DNA of 64,000 bases from Saposhnikovia divaricata. Lineage: Eukaryota > Streptophyta > Magnoliopsida > Apiales > Apiaceae. Each line of letters starts with the position of its first letter. Within the stretch, counting starts at the first letter, position 1. The DNA lies in contig CM071598.1 in NCBI GenBank assembly GCA_036435485.1, positions 107,754,501 through 107,818,500 of the forward strand, written 5' to 3'. A program made the translations under genes and the position numbers. The notes beneath the pieces were generated by a model. The model did not search any database and was not told the DNA's origin. It saw nothing but the letters and a program-made list of their open reading frames with translations. Below are positions 44,317 through 56,640 of this stretch, one piece after another.

Positions 44317-47300
44317 ATCTCCCACTTATACTCAAAATATTCTATTAGAATATCAGTGTTTATTTAATCCACTACTACACAGTAAACTATGTGTCCATAA
44401 CCATATAGCCTCCCTGGTTGCCTCATAGGCCGCCTCTTGGCTTTCATGGTGAAGTCCATAAGGCATTTCTGCTTTACACTTCATTAATACGACTCCATCC
44501 TAAAATGTAAAACATACCCCGAGGTTAATTTCCTCTTATTTCTATACCTGATTGGAAATCTGATTTAGTATATCCCACAAGCAACAAAACCGGAATCCTT
44601 GTAAATCATATACTCCATAGTCCTTCTCAGGTACTTGAGTATAGTCTCTACTGTCCTCCAATGTCCCTGTTCTGGGTTTAACTAATATCTACCTCTTATG
44701 CCCATGGCAAAATAGATATCAGTTCTCGTAGCATAGCATACAGTAAGCTTCCGCATGATGACACATAAGGAACTGCTTTATGGTTTCTATCTCCTTAGGT
44801 GTCGAAGGACACTCCCTCTTTGATAGAACAATTCCAAGTCTGAAAAGTAAATTACTCTTCTTGGAATTTTGCATACTAAAACGAGCTAATACTTCATCAA
44901 CGAAGGTCTCTACTGTAAAGTCAACATCCCTTTTTCTGGGATCCCTTAGACCTTTGATCACAAGGATGTTTCCGACTTCACTTAAGTCCTTCATTTCTTT
45001 TAATTTAGACAATCATACCTTTACAGTCGATAACAACTTCTCATTGTTTCCAATAAGTAGACTATCGTTTATTTATAGCACTAGAAAAACCACTACTCTA
45101 CTTTTACTATTTCTATCCATACACCATTCAATTGCTTATCTATCAAAACCATCTCACTATATTATTCGATCAATTGAACGTTCCAAGACCTAGAAGCTTA
45201 CTTAAGTCCATTAATGGACCCTTAAGCTTACATACCAGATACCTTTTGCCCTTTTCAATAAATCCTTCTGGTTGTCGCATATAGATGTTTTTCTCAAGAC
45301 TTCCGTTAAGGAAAGCTATCTTGACATCCATTTGCCAAATCTCATACTTGAGATGAGCTGCTTATATCCAACGGCTTTTACACCTTTGGATGGTTCCACG
45401 AGCTCCCAGACTTGATCTGAATCCATAGATTCTATCTCAGATTCATTGCCTTTTACGATGTATCTCTGTCTTGCTGTACCTCTTCGTATTTCCAGGGATC
45501 CTCATCATATTCTACAGGGACCAAGTCAAAAGACTCTTCCGAAGAACATGATTCTATCTGGTTGTCGAACAACCCTCCCACTACGACGAGATACCGGTGT
45601 GGTATTAGTATTAGTCTGTGTATTTTCCTATGGTTCTCCTACTTGTACTATCGGTACTTAGGAATTAAATGTCTCTCCCACTAGAACTTCTAAAACGACA
45701 CTTCTCATGGTTTTATGGTTTATTAAATAGTCTTTCTATAAGAATCTATCATTTTTGCCAACAATGAATTCTCGATCCTTATGACTATAAAATAAATAGC
45801 CTTTCGTTCTCCTAGGATAGCTTACAAACAACGTTTCGTTGTTGTTCCAAAAGTTTATCCCTAGAACGATCTAGGTAAATCCGAATAACTCACTATCGAT
45901 CTAACACTTTCTAAAAGAGTCTGGATCCTCCTTTCTGCTACACCATTCTGATGCGGTATGCTAGGTGCAATCAATTGGGATACTATCCCAACTCATGATT
46001 AGTAATACCTAAACCCTTCAAGCAAGTATTCACCACCACGATCTAATCGTGGTGACTTGATACACTTTCCATGTTGCTTCCCCGTTTCAGCTTTGAACTC
46101 GCTAAACTTGTCAAAGCACGTCACAACAAATAAATGTATCCAAGTCTAGAATAATAACCATGTACTCATAACCACTTCTTGCTTGAATATTCATAGGTCC
46201 ATACAAATCAGAATAAATCAATTCTAACACTTCTTTGGCCCTATTACCCTTTGCCTAGATAGGCCTGTTGGTCATTTTATTTTCCAAGAAGGATTCACAA
46301 ACCAGAAATGGCTCCACTGCCAACGAGCCTAAAGGCCCATCTACTACCAGTCTTTGGATCCTTCTCACATTAATATGACCCAATAGTAAATGCCAAAGAT
46401 ATGTTTGATTTATCTCAGAAGGTTCCTTTCTTTTACATTAGTGAGAATATGTGTTATAAATTTCCCTAGTTTGCAGAATTGGTTGAATATGATTAAATTG
46501 TCTTTCAATGCACCGGAATATACATAACTCATTCGTTCATCATAATTAAAACATTATGATCCAAACAAAACATTATAACCATCCATTTCAAGTTTAGAAA
46601 CAGAATTCATAATTCCTTCTAAACTAAGGTATATAAAGACATTTGTTCTAAACAAAATCATATCACTACCAAAAAGTCAAATAAATAACTCCCACTGCAA
46701 CTATCGCTACATTCGTAGCATCTCCCATGAACACCTATATCTATCTATCTTTTAGCATTCTGGATTCCTTGAATCCCTGCAACGAGTTACAAACATTTGT
46801 CAATGGCTTTCGTATCTACAAACCAAGTGTCCGTAGATCTGCATCTACATACCATTTGTCTTAGATAACGCCGCTAAAATGTTTCTGTAATTTAGAGAAC
46901 GAGATATACCAGTATCGTTTAATTTCTTCATAAGAGGACAATCTTCTTTACAGTGATCCGACTACTTGTATCTAAAGCACTTGCCCTTAGGCCTTATTAC
47001 ACTACCTTGAACTCCCACTATTTTGCTAGCCTTTCTAGTCTGAGCCTTCTTCTTCTTCTCTTTACCTTTCGGATCAAATGAAGAACCTTTCTCAGTCATC
47101 TTAACCATGATCACTCTTGAAAAAATCCTTTAGTTACTTAAAGTTCTGTCAGAAGTTCCACAAGACTATATAACCTCTTATTCATAATGTAATTCAAGCA
47201 GGAACTGCTCAAATCCTTTAAGCAGGCTTGTAAGGATGATATCGACCTGGGTTTCCCCGTCAATATCAACACCAAGGATCTCTATCTTATTCAGATGTCA

Positions 47301-47419
47301 CATCATCCTAAGAACATGATTCCTTACAGTTGTCCCTTTAATCATCTGAGTGTTCATTAAAGCTTTCTTAGCAACTTGCCTAACAACCCTACTTTGATCT
47401 CCAAAAGTTTCCCTGAGAT
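44317..47419 (-). pseudogene. Copia D pol and gag C-terminus, heavily decayed
   Basis: No long ORF survives, but conceptual reading on the minus strand shows the copia order. The Gag end reads NNLRETFGDQSRVVRQVAKK and then a segment with IEILGVDIDGETQVDIILTS (47419-47180). Lys-rich and zinc-knuckle remnants follow (47120-46930), then protease/pre-integrase/integrase traces (46900-45900). RT around 45420-45290 resembles YEIWQMDVKIAFLNGSLE; thumb and RNase H remnants are at 45010-44400 (LWDILNQISNQ, HHESQEAAYEA). Many stops and shifts make it the most decayed copia here, consistent with being older than copia E inside it. Confidence 0.7.
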
Positions 47420-47424
47420 TATTG

Positions 47425-48970
47425 TGTTAGTGTAGGTGCCCTAGAGGCAATACATTGTTTCTTTGAATAAACCTTTATGTCATTTCATCATTCAATAAAC
47501 GTATTTATTATGACTTTAATTACTGCGATATATTTGTTAGCATAATAAATGTCCTTAGAATCATGATACACATTATATAGTTTAAGTACATGACTTGAAC
47601 TTGAGATTATATAATATATCATATTCTTAAAAGGTCCCTGGTCGAGTATTATTATTATAGGACAATAATAATACACAAATAGACTAGTATGTTGTTTGAC
47701 AGATAACCACATCTCATTGGTTATAAGTATGGAGATACTAAAGTCAATACATAGGTACATGTAGGAGTACATGGTACTGGACAGACCCACAGTGAGATTC
47801 TTCATGTTTAATAAAGTCATAAGAAAGACTCACAGTGATAATGGTGTAATGATCCTTTGACTTGAGATCATTATATTTCTATACGAGGATTAATATACTT
47901 TGACTACATTAAAAGTTACCTTTGACCGGGTGATGATAAAAGTGGACATCGGGTATATCATGAGTCGTATGAGAAATATGAATGATAGATAAAGGATTTA
48001 ACCCTCCTAGAATTAGGAGAGATATTATTGGCCTCTTGATTGAGTGAGACTATAAAATGCATGGCCGTGCTCAAATAATGATTTGTTTTAATAGTCTACT
48101 CATGGATCAAGTAAACCCGGATTAAATGTTGAAGAGGATGACTAAACACATGCCTCGAGTTTAATCTATAATATTTGGTTAAAGGGATTATATTACACGG
48201 AAACATTAATCACGAAAAAGGTTTTATCGAATCACGATTTAATTATTGTTTAATTGGGTAGCAATGATGTATTACTAGATACCGCTCATTGTTTATAGTT
48301 TTATTGGAGAATAAAATTATTTCCAGTTAAATAATAGCCTATAGGGTCACACACATTGAGCATTTAAAGGAATAATTAATTTAAATTATGGATTTAAATT
48401 AATTGGTGATTATTTGAATTTTATTATGTTAATTAAGTGAGACTTAATTAATTGAGATAATATATACATTCGAATTAGAGGAGTATTTCTGCCCATAATA
48501 ATTAAGTGTGACTTAGTTATTAATTAAATAATAGAATTTCGTTTTATTATTTAATCCTATACCAAAGAGGGTTGGGCTTTTGCTGTTGAGGGCCCATTAA
48601 CCAGTCATTATAAATAGATAATGATAGGTTAAGAGGGTTTTACGTTTTTGTGAAAAAACCCTAGAGAAGGTAGCAAGAAAAGGCAGAAATCGAATCATCA
48701 ATGAGGAGGCTAGTACATCCATTCCGCAGTCAAGTTCGTGAGTCGTTCTTGAAGGTGTTCATGTGGATACCATAGAGGTGTTTCCCGAGAGGTTGACACA
48801 AGTCGTGAAAGCTAGGATCTCCGTTGAGTTCGTGAAAGTAAAGCTTTTTAAAGGTATGATTTGTAATCTCCATAATCTGTCCATAATTATACATGGATCC
48901 TGGTTTGGGTTTCGATTTTTATTGTTTTATTTACGTTTATCCGCTGCGTTTTATGCCTCAAAACCCAACA
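47425..48970 (+). repeat. Copia E 5' LTR
   Basis: 1546 bp. TATAAATA at 48609-48616 lies about 360 bases from the LTR end, a plausible promoter. It is followed by TTTTACGTTTTTGTGAAAAA, conserved in both copies. Confidence 0.93.
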
Positions 48971-50842
48971 ATGGCATCAGAGCTACGTGTATAAGGGGCT
49001 GATTTGGTTACGTGTTTACTGTATTCGATGCATGTATGCATGTTATATGAATTTGCCATGAAACAGTTATGAGATATGTCAATTATAATATGTTATGTCG
49101 TTCATATATGATTCTGTAATGTTGAATATTATGATATAATGATACAAGTATGTTTACAATCTGTCATGACTGATAAGTATACGATTTTTGTATGTTATGC
49201 ATGTTGTCAGGTTTATATAGTAATATAAACTGTTGGACAGATTGTGTATGGACGCGATCTGTAAACTGGGATACGATTTGAATGTATATGATACATGCTT
49301 CCAGAACTGTATATGATGCAGTGGCGGTAGAGGCTAAAAGATATGATCTTTTGTTAAGAAATTGATGATTTCTTAAGAGGACGAGTCTTCTGGAATTAAA
49401 AAAATCCCGAGTTCGAGGTCGACCACCGCCAGGGGCTGCCGCCCCCGGACCCCCGCCCCCGGATCCCCGCCCGGGGGCTGCCGCCCCCGGACCCCCTTAA
49501 TTGTTTATTTGAGCATGGTGCTGGTTATGGGCTTAAGACCCTTAGTTTAATGGTTTGTGGTTTTATAAATACGACTTGCATGTCGTTTTCTTCATTCTTG
49601 TAATTTTTTAACCTCGAATGTAACTCGAGTTTTATTATGTAAGTACATTAGTATAGGTTGTATTCAATTATTCAATGTAATGTACTTGAAGACTGAAGGA
49701 CGATCGATGAGGAGAAGCAACCAAGGAGAAAGAGAAGAATGAAGACTTGTAATTGTATTTATATTTATCCACCATAGATTGACCTTGATTCTTTTCATTA
49801 ACTTGAAAAGGATCATTTAGGATAAAGGCCATAACCAAGCACGTTTACTTACTGCACTTTACATATATATGAATGTATTCGATATATATAATGTATGTGT
49901 AGAGATAAAGATGCATGTTTGATTAGATTAATCATGTATGTATTATATACATCACCCATTCCATGCCTGCTTAAACAAGTTAAAATCTGTAACGATTCGA
50001 GATTTTAAAATTTAACATAACTATCATGAGATTTCTGTGTTTATGAAACACGGAATTAAATACAAATTTTCAATTATTTCGATATGGGTAGATTTTGTCA
50101 AAAACGGGTTTTACCTGTAAGGAAGTTGGGTATTAAGCGAGGCCACTTGTAACTCCTCCAACAACCTGGAAATCAAACTATTGATGAATATTGATTTGAA
50201 GTATTTAATTCAAGGAAAATTGGGAATCGCTTTATGATGGGATCATGGTCGTTTTTAATTCTAAACCCCTTAACAAAAATATTAAGTTTTAATCAGATGC
50301 TTTCCAATGAATGAACACTCATCGAATCCTAGATCGATAAGGGGAAGGGCTGTCAGTGGCAGGGGACTCCTGTCTATCGTGGTGAGATGTGACGAATATA
50401 AACGGTTATATTCGGCCGTTGTATCATTGGGTCTAACTTAACTGAGTCGTCATATTATGGTGGAAATAAAAGGTTATATTCAACTATTATGAACTTAGAA
50501 GCATAGAGTTTGGTTGAAAATTTATTTGATAGATAAGATCAATCGTTGATCACCAAACTATCCAAGAATTATATATGATATAATTGACAACTATTGTCTA
50601 CCTAAATAATCATGTTTTAAGGACAACCAGTGGTTGACTTAGGACATGACGAAATATGGATCTTGGCTCACTAGAAAGATTTATGGGATATACTTTCCGA
50701 ATTAATAGTAAGGGCTATTGATTTGATAAAAATAGTGGGAGATATATTATGAATATATATCATAATCATTTGAACATAATAATTTATAAATTCAGACAAT
50801 CTAATGTTTATTATGTGCTTTTATCATTGTAGATACTAAATA
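48971..50842 (+). other. Copia E 5' leader
   Basis: 1.87 kb between the LTR and the Gag ATG with no ORF of note. It starts with the PBS (48972-48983, TGGCATCAGAGC), contains a short, extremely GC-rich tract (49421-49496) and a perfect 8-bp hairpin GAATATAA-ACGG-TTATATTC (50394-50413). Long structured leaders are usual for large plant copia elements and carry packaging signals. Confidence 0.7.
49421..49496. repeat. GC-rich repeat tract in the copia E leader
   Basis: GGGGCTGCCGCCCCCGGACC occurs twice (about 49432 and 49474) around GCCCCCGGATCCCCGCCCG. Short self-complementary arms (GGGGC-TGCC-GCCCC) let each copy fold. It stands out from an otherwise roughly 30% GC neighbourhood. Confidence 0.8.
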
Positions 50843-53800
50843 ATGGCAAACAACACAAACACACTATCCGTACGATCAGTCCTTGAGAAGGACAAGCTGA
50901 CAGGTGGAAACAACTTCCTAGACTGGCAGAGGAATTTGAGGATTGTCCTCAGGTAGGAGCGTAAGCTTCATTGCATTGATTTCCCTCCGCCAGGTCCCCT
51001 TCCCGAGGGCGCTACTGCTGAGGAAATAGCGACCCACGTAAGGGATGAGAATGATGCAAATGATGTTGCATGTCTTATGTTGGCAACTATGAGTGCTGAG
51101 CTTCAAAGACAGCATGTGCATATGGATGCATATACTATCAATGAGCACTTGCAAAGCATGTTTGCAAGCCAAACTCGTCAAGAAAGGTTCAACACGAGTA
51201 AGTCACTCTTTAATTGCAAACAAGGGGCAAGTGAACCAGTTGACCCACATGTTCTGAAGATGATTGGTTACATTGAGTACCTTGCTACTTTGGGTTTCCC
51301 GATTGCTGCGGAAACTGGTATTGACCTAATCATGAATTCTTTGAATAACAAATTCACTCAGTTTGTTGTGAACTACAATATGAATGAATTTGACAAAACA
51401 CCTACTGAATTGTTGCATATGTTGAGAACATATGAGACCAACATGAAGACAGCTGAACCTGCTCCCATACTGATGGTGGGCAATAAAGGTAAGGCCAAGG
51501 GGAAAGGCAAGTGGAAGGGTAAGAAGAAGACTGGATCTGATTCTACACCCAAGCCAAAGTCAGGTCCCAAACAGGGTTTAAAGCCTAAAGGTGGGGTTGC
51601 TAAGGGTGAATGTCACTACTATAAGAAAACTGGTCACTGGAAGATAAACTGTCCTGTTTACTTGGAGGATCTGAAGAAAATGAAGGCTGTTCAGATTTAT
51701 GGATCAGGTATTTATGTTATAGAAGTCATTCTGTCTACTTCTACATCTTGGGTATTGGATACTGGATGTGCTTCTCACATTTGTATAAATGTGCAGGAAC
51801 TGCAGAGAAGTAGGACTTTGGCTAAGGGAGAAGTGGACCTACGAGTAGGCAATGGAGCAAGAGTTGCTGCTTTAGCTGTAGGAACTTATTATTTATCTTT
51901 GCCCTCTGGGCTTGTTTTAGAACTTGAAGACTGTTTTTACGTGCATGCGATTCACAGAAACATTATTTCTGTTTCTTGTTTGGACAAGAAAGGTTTTTCG
52001 TTTACAATAAAGAACAACAGTTGCTCTTTTGATTTGAATGATTTAACCTATGGTGTTGCGCGTTTGTTTAATGGTTTATATGTTCTTGATTTAGATAATC
52101 CTGTCTGTAATATAGAAAACAAACGACTTAAAGTTAATGACTCAAATCAAACATACCTCTGGCATTATCGTCTAGGCCATATAAATGAGAAACGCATATC
52201 CAAATTACATAAGGATGGATATTTGGATAAGTTTGATTTTGAATCATACCAAGAATGTGAATCTTGTTTGCTTGGTAAGATGACTAAAGCCGCTTTCACT
52301 GGTAAAGGTCAATGGGCCAGTCAACGTCTCGAGCTAATACATAGTGATGTATGTGGCCCAATGCGTGTGATGGCTAGAGGAGGATACTACTACTTCATAA
52401 CATTTACTGATGATTTCAGTAAATATGGATATGTATATCTTATGAAGAACAAATCTGATTCTTTTGAAAAGTTCAAAGAATTCAAGGCTGAAGTAGAGAA
52501 GCAAATTGGCGGTGGTGCAAGTATTAAGATCTTACGATCCGATCGTGGGGGTGAACACTTAAGCACTGAATTTAAAGAGTATTTAAAGGAGTGTGGTATT
52601 GTATCACAACTCACTCCGCCAGGTACACCTCAATGGAATGGAGTTTCAGAGAGGAGAAATCGCACCTTATTGGACATGGTGCGATCGATGATGAGTCATG
52701 CAGATCTTCCAATAAGTTTCTGGGGTTATGCTCCAGAAACAGCGGCTTTCACACTTAACCGTGTTCCTACTAAGAAGGTTCAAAAGACTCCATATGAGAT
52801 ATGGGAGGATAAACGATCAGGCATGAGCTTTATGAAAGTTTGGGGATGCAAGGAGTTTGTGAAACGTCAAGTATCTGACAAGCTTGGACCTAAATCCGAA
52901 GAGTGCAATTTTGTGGGATACCCGAAAGAAACAAAGGCGTATTATTTTTATAGTCCTTCTGAGCAAAAAGTGTTTATTGCTCGAGATGCTGTCTTCATGG
53001 AAAGAGATTTTGTTTCCAAAAGAAACAGTGGGAGAACTATAGATCTCGATGAAGATCGAGAATCACAAAACAACATTGAACCTGAAGTAGAACAAGAGCA
53101 GGATGATAATAATGCTGAACAAACACAGGTTGTTCGTAGATCTGGTAGAATTCGCCATGAGCCAGAGAGATATGGATTTCTCTTGACTCAATGTAGTGAT
53201 TTGATGCTCATAGATGAAGATGAGCCTCTTACATACCAAGATGCTATGAACAGTCCAGACTCTAAGAGATGGCTTGAAGCCATGAAATCCGAGATGGATT
53301 CCATGTACGAAAACCAAGTATGGACTTTGGTTGATCCACCTGAAGGGGTAAAACCCGTAGGGTGCAAATGGGTTTTCAAGAAGAAAACTGACATGGATGG
53401 AAATGTTCAGACCTATAAAGCAAGGCTGGTAGCAAAAGGTTTCAAACAAATTCATGGTATTGACTATGATGAAACTTTCTCACCAGTGGCTATGGTCAAG
53501 TCCATAAGGATTTTGCTTGCCATTGCAGCATTCCATGATTATGAAATCTGGCAAATGGATGTCAAAACAGCCTTCCTTAATGGAAGCCTTGAAGAGGATG
53601 TGTACATGACACAACCTGAAGGTTTTGTCGATCCAAGAAATGTTGGCAAGGTATGTAAATTACGTCGATCCATTTATGGATTGAAGCAAGCATCTAGGAG
53701 ATGGAATATTCGTTTTGATGAAACAGTCAAAGAGTATGGCTTTGTTCAAAACGAAGATGAACCTTGTGTTTACAGGAAGGTTAGTGGGAGCCATGTGGCA

Positions 53801-54798
53801 TTCATAGTACTATATGTTGATGATATACTACTAATGGGGAATGACATACCTTCTCTAAAGGCTGTTAAGACTTGGTTAGGGAGCAACTTCTCTATGAAAG
53901 ACTTAGGAGAGGCAACCTACATTCTAGGAATGAGGATCTATAGAGATAGATCTAGAAGGATGATCGGTCTAAGTCAGAGCACATACATTGATAAATTTTG
54001 CATCGTTTTGGTATGCAAAATGCAAAAAGGGGATATGTCCCCGTGTCTCAAGGGATACGATCTCTAAAGACCAGTGTCCGAAATCATTGGATGAGAAGGA
54101 TCACATGAGTAAGGTTCCATATGCCTCAGCAATTGGATCTATCATGTATGCAATGGTATGTACTCGCCCAGATGTTTCGTATGCTTTGAGCATGACGAGC
54201 AGATACCAGTCTAATCCAGGTGAAGGTCACTGGACGGCAGTCAAGAATATTCTAAAGTACCTGAAAAGGACTAAAGATTCATTCTTGGTGTATGGAGGAG
54301 AGGAGAAACTGGTTGTAAAAGGTTACACCGATGCAAGTTTCCAAACAGACAGGGATGATACTGTATCACAGTCTGGTTTTGTGTTTTGTCTAAACGGAGG
54401 TGCTTTAAGCTGGAAGAGTTCAAAGCAAGAAACAATAGATGATTCTACAATGGAGGCTGAGTACATTGCAGCTTGTGAAGCAGCTAAGGATGCTGTTTGG
54501 ATTTAAAAATTCATTACTGATTTGGGAGTGGTTCCATCGATCGCAGATCCCATTGATCTATACTGCGATAATAATGGAGCCATTGCACAGGCTAAAGAAC
54601 CTAGATCACACTCCCGATCCAAACATATACTCAGGAGATTTCACCTTATTCGAGAGATTAATGAAAGGGGTGACATACACATATGTAAAGTGCACACAAA
54701 TGATAACATTGCAGACCCACTGACCAAAGGCTTGTCGCAGCAGAAGCACGATGGTCATACTAGTTCCATGGGTATTAGATACATGGGTGATTGGCTCT
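50843..54798 (+). pseudogene. Copia E Gag-Pol polyprotein with few lesions
   Basis: ATG at 50843 (MANNTNTLSVRSVLEKDKLT) gives the Gag N-terminus. A TAG at 50954-50956 stops it, then the frame is open to 54067. Gag includes QSMFASQTRQERFNTSKSLF; the zinc knuckle is CHYYKKTGHWKINC, with the second Cys replaced by Tyr. Protease WVLDTGCASHIC, pre-integrase YLWHYRLGHINEKRISKLH. Integrase HSDVCGPM, FITFTDDFSKYGYVY and PQWNGVSERRNRTLLDM. RT WQMDVKTAFLNGSLEEDVYM and YVDDILLMGND. A one-base loss near 53994 shifts the frame. RNase H then reads YTDASFQTDRDDTVSQSGFV, a TAA at 54504-54506 follows AVWI, and LYCDNNGAIAQAKEPRSHS with NIADPLTKGL ends at 54800. All enzyme domains are otherwise complete. Confidence 0.92.
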
Positions 54799-54814
54799 AG
54801 TGCAAGTGGGAGAT

Positions 54815-56360
54815 TGTTAGTGTAGGTGCCCTAGAGGCAATACATTGTTTCTTTGAATAAACCTTTATGTCATTTGATCATTCAATAAACGTATTTATTA
54901 TGACTTTAATTACTGCGATATATTTGTTAGCATAATAAATGTCCTTAGAATCATGATACACATTATATGGTTTAAGTACATGACTTGAACTTGAGATTAT
55001 ATAATATATCATATTCTTAAAAGGTCCCTGGTCGAGTATTATTATTATAGGACAATAATAATACACAAATAGACTAGTATGTTGTTTGACAGATAACCAC
55101 ATCTCATTGGTTATAAGTATGGAGATACTAAAGTCAATACATAGGTACATGTAGGAGTACGTGGTACTGGACAGACCCACAGTGAGATTCTTCAAGTTTA
55201 ATAAAGTCATAAGAAAGACTCACAGTGATAATGGTGTAATGATCCTTTGACTTGAGATCATTATATTTCTATACGAGGATTAATATACTTTGACTACATT
55301 AAAAGTTACCTTTGACCGGGTGATGATAAAAGTGGACATCGGGTATATCATGAGTCGTATGAGAAATATGAATGATAGATAAAGGATTTAACCCTCCTAG
55401 AATTAGGAGAGATATTATTGGCCTCTTGATTGAGTGAGACTATAAAATGCATGGCCGTACTCAAATAATGATTTGTTTTTAATAGTCTACTAATGGATCA
55501 AGTAAACCCGGATTAAATGTTGAAGAGGATGACTAAACACATGCCTTGAGTTTAATCTATAATATTTGGTTAAAGGGGTTATATTACACGGAAACATTAA
55601 TCACGAAAAAGGTTTTATCGAATCACGATTTAATTATTGTTTAATTGGGTAGCAATGATGTATTACTAGATACCGCTCAGTGTTATAGTTTTATTGGAGA
55701 ATAAAATTATTGCCAATTAAATAATAGCCTATAGGGTCACACACATTGAGCACTTAAAGGAATAATTAATTTAAATTATGGATTTAAATTAATTGGTGAT
55801 TATTTGAATTTTATTATGTTAATTAAGTGAGACTTAATTAATTGAGATAATATATAAATTCGAATTAGAGGAGTATTTCTGCCCATGATAATTAAGTGTG
55901 ACTTAGTTATTAATTAAATAATAGAATTTCGTTTTATTATTTAATCCTATACCTAAGAGGGTTGGGCTTTTGCTGTTGAGGGCCCATTAACCAGTCATTA
56001 TAAATAGATAATGATAGGTTAAGAGGGTTTTACGTTTTTGTGAAAAAACCCTAGAGAAGGTAGCAAGAAAAGGGAGAAATCGAATCATCAATAAGAAGGC
56101 TAGTACATCCATTCCGCAGTCAAGTTCGTGAGTCGTTCTTGAAGATGTTCGTGTGGATACCATAGAGGTGTTTTCCTAGAGGTAGACACAAGTCGTGAAA
56201 GCTAGGATCTCCGTTGAGTTCGTGAAAGTAAAGCTTTTTAAAGGTATGATTCGTAATCTCCATAATCTGTCCATAACTATACATGGATCCTGGTTTGGGT
56301 TTCAATTTTTATTGTTTTATTTACGTTTATCCGCTGCGTTTTATGCCTCGAAACCCAACA
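54815..56360 (+). repeat. Copia E 3' LTR
   Basis: 1546 bp, same length as the 5' copy. TATAAATA is at 55999-56006. Preceded by GCAAGTGGGAGAT and followed by the TSD TATTG. Confidence 0.93.
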
Positions 56361-56365
56361 TATTG

Positions 56366-56640
56366 AGCATATCCGAAGCACTAGGCATGGCCTGATTCTG
56401 ATGCTGAAATACACTTGACAGGGCTGCCAAGATGTAAAACCGCGACATCTAATCTGCCTTTATCCACTGCTTATAATACTCCTTCCCACTATCCGGAGAA
56501 TCTACATTAGGTTGACTTGGCTTGGGTTCATTAATGTAAAATTTCTACTATTCAAGAGTCATCACCATGTCGTAATTACGTTTCGATTCTATATAGTTAG
56601 GTCTGGTAAGTTCGTCTTCTTTAATATGGTGAAAAGTGGA
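56366..56640 (-). pseudogene. Copia D gag N-terminal part
   Basis: On the minus strand the remnant reads NYIESKRNYDMVMTLE, then INEPKPSQPNVDSPDSGKEY, YYKQWIKAD, MSRFYILAALSSVFQHQNQA and SASDMLN, with several stops. It joins NNLRETFGDQS at 47419 after removal of copia E, the classic copia Gag segment MLxNLRExFG. Confidence 0.75.

Larger units (their letters stand above)
47425..56360 (+). mobile_element. Copia E: near-complete young Ty1/copia element
   Basis: 8936 bp with equal 1546-bp LTRs (47425-48970, 54815-56360), TGTTAGTGTAGG to AAACCCAACA, and perfect TSD TATTG (47420-47424, 56361-56365). The primer site TGGCATCAGAGC is at 48972 and the polypurine tract AAGTGGGAGAT before 54815. By eye the LTRs differ at roughly two to three dozen positions (about 98% identical). 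One nearly continuous polyprotein (50843-54798) has three inactivating lesions. It lies within copia D gag. Confidence 0.93.

Noticed and set aside
47488..47820. 110-codon minus-strand ORF repeated at 54878-55210
   Set aside because: It lies in both copia E LTRs, so its repetition is due to the LTR; no domain or start support.
51373..53455. Minus-strand ORFs inside copia E
   Set aside because: They lie opposite integrase and RT coding sequence and show no domains.
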